Made by a program: the position numbers and the translations under genes. Positions 7,305 to 11,570 of a stretch of 11,570 bases of DNA are shown here, piece by piece. Every line of letters starts with the position of its first letter. Within the stretch, counting starts at the first letter, position 1. The notes below the pieces were generated by a model. The model was not told the origin of the DNA. It saw only the letters and a list, made by a program, of their open reading frames with translations, and ran no database searches. Source of the DNA: an uncultured Bacilli bacterium (GTDB lineage Bacteria; Bacillota_I; Bacilli_A; RF39; UBA660); assembly GCA_947624075.1 (NCBI GenBank), contig CANQIM010000022.1, positions 1-11,570 on the forward strand. The letters are read 5' to 3'.

Positions 7305-7326
7305 GGACTTAGGTCCTTTTTCTTTT
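7303..7326 (+). terminator. Probable rho-independent terminator of secG
   Basis: AAGGAC (7303-7308) pairs with GTCCTT (7313-7318) around a four-base loop, followed by TTTCTTTT. The stem is only six pairs and includes the last two bases of the secG stop codon. The descending arm can also pair in a second hairpin (7315-7335). Confidence 0.55.
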
Positions 7327-7361
7327 GGAAAAAGGGGCTAGTTATAAAGGAAAAAATAAAG

Positions 7362-7367
7362 TATAAT
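7362..7367 (+). promoter_or_regulatory. -10 box of the rnr-capA-smpB operon
   Basis: A perfect TATAAT, again followed by GAT as in front of secG. No good -35 is found 16-18 bases upstream. Initiation near 7374 would place the GAGGG ribosome binding site almost at the 5' end, giving a very short leader of about 13 bases. Confidence 0.5.
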
Positions 7368-7387
7368 GATACTAGAGGGTGATATTA

Positions 7388-9493
7388 GTGAGAGATGATA
7401 TTGTTAACGTATTAAAAAACAGTGATAAAGCTTTAGATATTTATGAGTTACAAGAAAAGCTAGGAATAGAAAATGTTGAAAATACTATACAGTTAGTTGA
7501 AGATTTAAAAAAATTAGAGGAAGAAGTTGTAGTATATCATTCTAATAAAGATAAATATTTATTAATAGAAAATAGTCATTTACGAAAAGGTGTAATGCGA
7601 GCAAATAAAAAGGGATTTGGTTTTGTTGAAATTGAAAATATGGAAGATGATGTATACATTTCTCAAGAGAATATGAATGGGGCAATTCATGATGATATTG
7701 TTTTAATTGAAATAACAAGTAAAATGACTTTAGATAGACTAGAAGGTAGAGTTTTAAAAATTATAAAAAGACAAGTGCAAAGATATATTGGAGAAGTTTC
7801 ATTTGATAAAAAAGGTATTGGTCATATAAAATTAGATGATTCGAAAATAAAATTAGAAATAATTATTCCTAAAGGTAAAAGCTTAAATGCTGTTGATGGG
7901 CATAAAGTAGTAGTAGAATTAGGTAAGAGAATTAATAATTCTAAATACGAAGGGGAAATAGTTGAAATAATTGGTCATAAGAATGATCCAGGGGTAGATA
8001 TTTTATCAATTGTTTATAAGTATAATATAAATGTCGACTTTCCAGATGATGTTAAAGAAGAAGTAAAAAATATGCCAATGGAAGTTAGAGAAAGTGATTT
8101 AATTAATCGAAGAGATTTAAGAGATTGGGAGATTTTTACTATAGATGGTGATGATACCAAAGATATTGATGATGCTATTTCAATAAAGAAACTTTCTAAT
8201 GGACATTATGAATTAGGAGTTCATATTGCAGATGTTAGTTATTATGTAAAAGAAGGTAGTCCACTTGATAATGAGGCTATGGAAAGAGGTACAAGTGTTT
8301 ATCTTGTTGATAGAGTTATTCCAATGCTTCCTCATGAACTTTCTAATGGTATTTGTTCATTGAATCCTGATGTCTCACGGTTAGCTATTTCGTGTGTTAT
8401 GGAGTTTGATGGTACTGGTAAACAATTAAATTATGAGATTTTTCCTAGTGTAATTAAATCTCGTATGCAAATGACTTATAAAAAGGTTAACAGTATTTTA
8501 GTCGATAATGTTATTCCTTCCGGGTATGAACCATTTGAAAAGAGTTTGAGATTAATGGAAGAGTTGGCTCAAATTTTGCGAAAAGCAAAAGTTAAAAGAG
8601 GTTATATAGACTTTGAGGTTGATGAAGCCAAGATTTTGGTGGATGAAAATTGTGTTCCAACGGAAATAGTACTGCGTGATAGAAGCTTAGGGGAAAATTT
8701 GATTGAAGACTTTATGATTGCGGCTAATGAATGTGTCGCAACACATATTTATTTTATGAATTTACCATTTATTTATCGTGTTCATGAAGTTCCAAAAGAA
8801 GAAAAAATTCGTAGCTTTTTAGGTTTTATTGGTAGTTTGGGGTATCAAGTACCTGGTGATATAAAAGATACAAGACCTACAACTATGCAAAGATTACTTA
8901 AGTTTTTAAAAGATAAAAAAGAGTTTAAAATTTTATCTAGTTTATTACTAAGAAGTATGCAAAAAGCTGTTTATAAACCAGAAAATTTGGGACATTATGG
9001 ATTAGCTAGTAAATGCTATACACATTTTACATCACCAATTAGAAGATACCCAGATACAACAGTTCATAGATTATTACATACATATTTGTTTGATGGTAAA
9101 ATAGATATGGCAACTATTAGAAAGTGGGAAGATAAATTAGTTTATATTGCTGACCATTCTTCAGCTAGAGAAAGAGCTTCTGTTGATTGTGAAAGAGAAG
9201 TTGAAGATATGAAGATGGCTGAATATATGGAAAAACATATTGGTGAAGAATTTGAGGGAATGATTAGTTCAGTTACTAGTTTTGGAATGTTTGTGGAACT
9301 TGATAATTTAATTGAAGGATTGGTTCCTTTACGCGATATGAATGATTTTTTCCATTTTGATGAAGAGCATATGACATTGACAGGAGAAAGGTCACATGTT
9401 AAATATGTTATAGGTGAAAGAGTTATTGTAAAAGTAGTAAGAGCTTCTAAAGAAGAAAAAACAATTGATTTTGAGGTAGTAAGGAAGGTATAG
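7388..9493 (+). CDS. rnr: Ribonuclease R
   Basis: RNase R is a processive 3'-to-5' exoribonuclease that unwinds and degrades structured RNA, including the nonstop mRNAs released by tmRNA-SmpB. The protein has 701 residues, counted from GTG 7388. In order it shows a winged-helix N-terminus (1-60), two cold-shock/OB regions (about 67-125 and 135-205), the RNB catalytic domain (about 240-570), and an S1 domain (about 615-700). The catalytic carboxylates are Asp253, Asp259, Asp261 and Asp262 (DGDDTKDIDDA), spaced as in E. coli RNase R. The RNB signature HFTSPIRRYPD starts at His546. I prefer GTG 7388 because AGAGGG lies eight bases upstream; GTG 7379 would overlap that site. The protein ends right after the S1 domain, without a long lysine-rich tail. 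capA follows after four bases. Confidence 0.95.
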   Translation: MRDDIVNVLKNSDKALDIYELQEKLGIENVENTIQLVEDLKKLEEEVVVYHSNKDKYLLIENSHLRKGVMRANKKGFGFVEIENMEDDVYISQENMNGAIHDDIVLIEITSKMTLDRLEGRVLKIIKRQVQRYIGEVSFDKKGIGHIKLDDSKIKLEIIIPKGKSLNAVDGHKVVVELGKRINNSKYEGEIVEIIGHKNDPGVDILSIVYKYNINVDFPDDVKEEVKNMPMEVRESDLINRRDLRDWEIFTIDGDDTKDIDDAISIKKLSNGHYELGVHIADVSYYVKEGSPLDNEAMERGTSVYLVDRVIPMLPHELSNGICSLNPDVSRLAISCVMEFDGTGKQLNYEIFPSVIKSRMQMTYKKVNSILVDNVIPSGYEPFEKSLRLMEELAQILRKAKVKRGYIDFEVDEAKILVDENCVPTEIVLRDRSLGENLIEDFMIAANECVATHIYFMNLPFIYRVHEVPKEEKIRSFLGFIGSLGYQVPGDIKDTRPTTMQRLLKFLKDKKEFKILSSLLLRSMQKAVYKPENLGHYGLASKCYTHFTSPIRRYPDTTVHRLLHTYLFDGKIDMATIRKWEDKLVYIADHSSARERASVDCEREVEDMKMAEYMEKHIGEEFEGMISSVTSFGMFVELDNLIEGLVPLRDMNDFFHFDEEHMTLTGERSHVKYVIGERVIVKVVRASKEEKTIDFEVVRKV

Positions 9494-9497
9494 AAGT

Positions 9498-10718
9498 ATG
9501 AAAAGTGGAGTTAGAAAAGTAAAAAAGCAAAAGTTAAAGAGTAGCGTTAAGATTTTTTTAGTAGTTATTTTGGTATTAACTATAGGGGCTGGAGTTGGTT
9601 ATTTTTACTTTGCTAATTCTTTAAAAGAAAAGGAACAAGAAGCAAAAGCTGAAGAAAAGGTTGAGAAGAAAGAAGAAGTAGAAAAAAAAGAGCCTAAAGA
9701 GTATACAGCGAGACTTTTTATGGTAGGGGATGCTTTGATACATAGTGCGATTTATCAAGATGCAAAACAAGCAGATGGGACATATAATTTTATACCTATG
9801 CTTGAATATATAAAGCCTATTTCTTCAAAGTATGATTTAGCTTATTATAATCAAGAAACTATACTTGGAGGAGAAGAGCTGGGTTATTCAAATTATCCAC
9901 GTTTTAATTCACCACAAGCAGTAGGAGATGCCTTTTTAGATGCAGGATTTAATATGGTTTCTTTAGCTACTAATCATACTATGGATAAAGGTGAACAAGG
10001 AGTAATTAATTCTGTTAATTATTGGAAAAGTAAAAGTGGGATTGCTTATTCTGGACAGTGGTTATCACAGGAAGAAAGAGATACACCAGTAATTTATACA
10101 AAAAATAATATAACTTATGCCTTCTTATCTTATACTACTTGGACTAATGGATTGGAGACACCTGAGGGAAAAGAATATTTGAATAATGTTTATTCTAATG
10201 AAAAAGCTTTGAATGATATAAGCAAGGTACGTGATAAAGTGGACTTTGTAATTGTGGCGATGCATTGGGGTACAGAATATTCTTTGGGAGTTTCAGATAG
10301 TCAAGTGGAGATTGCGAATTATTTAAGTAGCATTGGAGTAGATTTAATAATTGGGGCTCATCCACATGTAGTTGAACCAGTTGAGTATATAAATAATGGC
10401 AAGACTTTTGTTATTTATTCATTAGGTAATTTTATATCAGATCAAGAAGGAAATGAGCGCCTTACGGGATTGATGATGGAAATTACTTTGAAAAAGTATG
10501 TTGATGTTGATGATAATGTTACTAATAGTGTTATTAATCCAAAGGCAGAGCTTATTTATACAAAAAGTTATTATGGTGGTAAAAGAAACTTTAAGGTTTA
10601 CCCGTATCCAAGTTTGAATACGTCACTACTTGGAAATTATGAAAGTTTATATCAAAAGTATAAGGGCGTTGTTAGTGAAAGATACCCTGAGTTAGTTTGG
10701 GGAGTTACTAGCGAATAG
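9498..10718 (+). CDS. CapA-family membrane-anchored metallophosphatase-like protein
   Basis: A 406-residue protein of the CapA/PgsA (PGA_cap) family. A basic N-terminus is followed by one membrane segment (about 17-39), a highly charged Lys/Glu linker (about 41-68), and an extracellular metallophosphatase-like domain. Family motifs are intact: VGDALIH with Asp78 and His82, NQE at 118-120, ATNHTMDKG with Asn159-His160, HWGTEY with His256, GAHPHVVEP with His288 and His290, and YSLGNFI. Some relatives act in poly-gamma-glutamate capsule formation, but none of the partner genes capB, capC or capE is present, so a role in cell-wall or surface-polymer metabolism is only a guess. It starts four bases after rnr (AAGGAAGG upstream) and ends 17 bases before smpB, so it is co-transcribed with two ribosome-rescue genes. 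The ymdB-like phosphodiesterases are a less likely alternative. Confidence 0.88.
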   Translation: MKSGVRKVKKQKLKSSVKIFLVVILVLTIGAGVGYFYFANSLKEKEQEAKAEEKVEKKEEVEKKEPKEYTARLFMVGDALIHSAIYQDAKQADGTYNFIPMLEYIKPISSKYDLAYYNQETILGGEELGYSNYPRFNSPQAVGDAFLDAGFNMVSLATNHTMDKGEQGVINSVNYWKSKSGIAYSGQWLSQEERDTPVIYTKNNITYAFLSYTTWTNGLETPEGKEYLNNVYSNEKALNDISKVRDKVDFVIVAMHWGTEYSLGVSDSQVEIANYLSSIGVDLIIGAHPHVVEPVEYINNGKTFVIYSLGNFISDQEGNERLTGLMMEITLKKYVDVDDNVTNSVINPKAELIYTKSYYGGKRNFKVYPYPSLNTSLLGNYESLYQKYKGVVSERYPELVWGVTSE

Positions 10719-10735
10719 ATAAAGTTGGTGAAGAA

Positions 10736-11173
10736 ATGGAAATTATAAATAGAAAGGCTCGACATAACTATTTTGTCGAAGAGGAATATGAGGCAGGAAT
10801 AGTTTTGACAGGAACAGAAATAAAGTCAGTTCGAGAAGGAAATTGTAATATAAAAGATTGCTACGGAATTGTTAGAAATGATGAAGTGTTTTTGCTAAAT
10901 ATGTATATAGCTGAATACAAAGAAGGAAGTATTTTTAATCATGATGAGACTCGAGATAGGAAACTTTTGCTTCATAAAAAAGAAATAAAGAAGATAAAAG
11001 AGTCTTTAGAAATTAAAGGGTTAACGCTGGTTCCTTTGAAAGCTTATTTTAAGGGAAGTAATTTAAAAATTCTTTTAGGTGTTTGTCGTGGTAAAAAGAA
11101 TTATGATAAAAGGGAAAGCATTAAAGAAAGAGATATTAATAGGGAAGTAGCTAAAAATTTGAAGAATTTTTAA
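10736..11173 (+). CDS. smpB: SsrA-binding protein SmpB
   Basis: SmpB binds the tRNA-like domain of tmRNA and brings it into the vacant A site of ribosomes stalled without a codon. The protein has 145 residues, near the family norm. The core patterns are all present: NRKARHNYFVEEEYEAGIVL, GTEIKSVREG, the KLLLHKKEI stretch, and LKILLGVCRGKKNYDKRE. The basic tail RESIKERDINREVAKNLKNF is the part that becomes helical in the mRNA channel. The start ATG 10736 has only a weak GGTGAAG upstream, so translation may depend partly on coupling to capA 17 bases before. The gene precedes its RNA partner ssrA by about 106 bases. Confidence 0.95.
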   Translation: MEIINRKARHNYFVEEEYEAGIVLTGTEIKSVREGNCNIKDCYGIVRNDEVFLLNMYIAEYKEGSIFNHDETRDRKLLLHKKEIKKIKESLEIKGLTLVPLKAYFKGSNLKILLGVCRGKKNYDKRESIKERDINREVAKNLKNF

Positions 11174-11240
11174 CTGCTTTTTCTTTTGATTTCTGTTTAG
11201 CTTATACAGAAAATGTTAGATAAGATGGAATAATTTGGTA

Positions 11241-11269
11241 TTTAAAAAAATATAATTTTGTGGTATAAT
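11241..11269 (+). promoter_or_regulatory. ssrA promoter with extended -10
   Basis: TGGTATAAT gives a perfect -10 (11264-11269) with the TGn extension. TTTAAA at 11241-11246 is a four-of-six -35 with a 17-base spacer. Initiation near 11276 agrees with a tmRNA 5' end at 11280 after slight trimming. This is the best promoter in the window. Confidence 0.75.
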
Positions 11270-11279
11270 CTATCTACAT

Positions 11280-11570
11280 GGGGATGTCATGGTTTCGACG
11301 GGAATATTAGAGCAAGGATGGCAAGTCGATTGTTCACGTTACGAACACAAAAAAATAAACGCAAACAAAATTAAAAATGCAGTTGCTAACATGTTTGGTG
11401 GAAACCAAGCTGTTGCATTTGCCTAATCAATAATATAGGCCTGCGCTTTTCCTTATTTTTATCTAGGGAATATTGAAAAGCTCATTTTACTAGATTATAG
11501 CTATCTTTTGTCTAGAAGATAGAAAGAATTGTTAGACTGGTGTATTCTTTTTGTCGTTAACTACTTGAAG
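11280..11570 (+). ncRNA. ssrA: Transfer-messenger RNA (tmRNA), 3' end beyond the window
   Basis: tmRNA acts as tRNA-Ala and as mRNA to free stalled ribosomes and tag their products for proteolysis. The 5' tRNA-like segment GGGGATGTCATGG-TTTCGACGGG is diagnostic. After a hairpin (TGTTC 11331-11335 with GAACA 11343-11347) and an A-rich run, the resume codon is GCA at 11361, in a context (AATAAAC-GCA-AAC) like that of E. coli. The tag frame runs 11361-11423 and ends at TAA 11424, with an in-frame TAG at 11436. Two H-type pseudoknots follow. The first pairs 11445-11451 with 11475-11481 and 11461-11466 with 11490-11495. The second pairs 11501-11507 with 11516-11522 and 11510-11514 with 11533-11537. 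The last pseudoknot, the T arm and the 3' acceptor strand lie outside the window. Confidence 0.95.
11361..11426 (+). other. tmRNA-encoded proteolysis tag reading frame
   Basis: From the resume codon GCA the frame encodes 21 residues: ANKIKNAVAN followed by MFGGNQAVAFA, then TAA. With the alanine carried by tmRNA itself the tag starts Ala-Ala-Asn-Lys. It is about twice the length of the E. coli tag and ends in AFA rather than LAA. A second in-frame GCA at 11379 could give a 15-residue tag but lacks the A-rich upstream context. Confidence 0.8.

Noticed and set aside
5..11173. Use of the Mollicutes code (TGA as Trp)
   Set aside because: All Trp residues, including the conserved ones in WXG100, CapA and EssC, are TGG, and no gene needs TGA read-through to be whole.
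11190..11212. Hairpin TTTCTGT/ACAGAAA with a nine-base loop between smpB and ssrA
   Set aside because: No T-run follows on either strand and the stem is AT-rich, so it is not supported as a terminator; it may be chance.
1..11570. CRISPR arrays, insertion sequences or genes on the minus strand
   Set aside because: No spaced direct repeats, no transposase, and no minus-strand frame with a plausible protein were found; the + strand is almost fully occupied.

Overview
The window is strongly AT-rich, with every gene on the + strand. It looks like a low-GC Firmicute-type bacterium, probably a Bacilli or Mollicutes-related (tenericute-like) lineage. Four things point there: a type VIIb secretion locus, strong AAGGAGG-type ribosome binding sites, the secG-rnr-smpB-ssrA gene order typical of Bacilli, and a tmRNA tag peptide that ends in AFA as Mollicutes tags do. 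The reading frames use the standard code: Trp is read from TGG and no gene has an in-frame TGA. None of the twelve genes stops at TGA. Species cannot be assigned from the sequence alone.

Positions 5-7011 hold the downstream part of a type VII secretion system (T7SSb). A large EssC/YukB motor ATPase (5-4642) overlaps a ubiquitin-like EsaB/YukD gene (4635-4889). Six short genes then encode helical-hairpin proteins of about 98-151 residues. Three are tightly packed behind essC-esaB (4898-5816). After a 90-base gap with a possible weak promoter come three more (5907-7011). At least one is a canonical WXG100 protein (W-E-G), one is WXG-like (W-V-S-G), and two have Phe in place of the Trp (F-E-G, F-K-G). 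Two carry a YxxxD export-type motif inside a shared C-terminal block. The membrane partners EssA, EssB and EsaA are not in the window and may lie upstream. No polymorphic LXG toxin is visible.

Positions 7062-11173 are housekeeping: secG (Sec translocon subunit) with its own -10 box and a probable terminator, then rnr (RNase R), a CapA-type membrane-anchored metallophosphatase-like gene, and smpB, packed as an operon behind another -10 box. The window ends inside ssrA (tmRNA), which has its own extended -10 promoter. RNase R, SmpB and tmRNA work together in ribosome rescue and decay of nonstop mRNA. SmpB and tmRNA release stalled ribosomes and tag the nascent chain, and RNase R degrades the faulty message. 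The capA-like gene is a guest in that set.

The most interesting points are the set of divergent WXG100-like proteins with a shared C-terminal motif, the long Mesoplasma-like tmRNA tag, and two short helical proteins next to esaB that I cannot place in a family with confidence.
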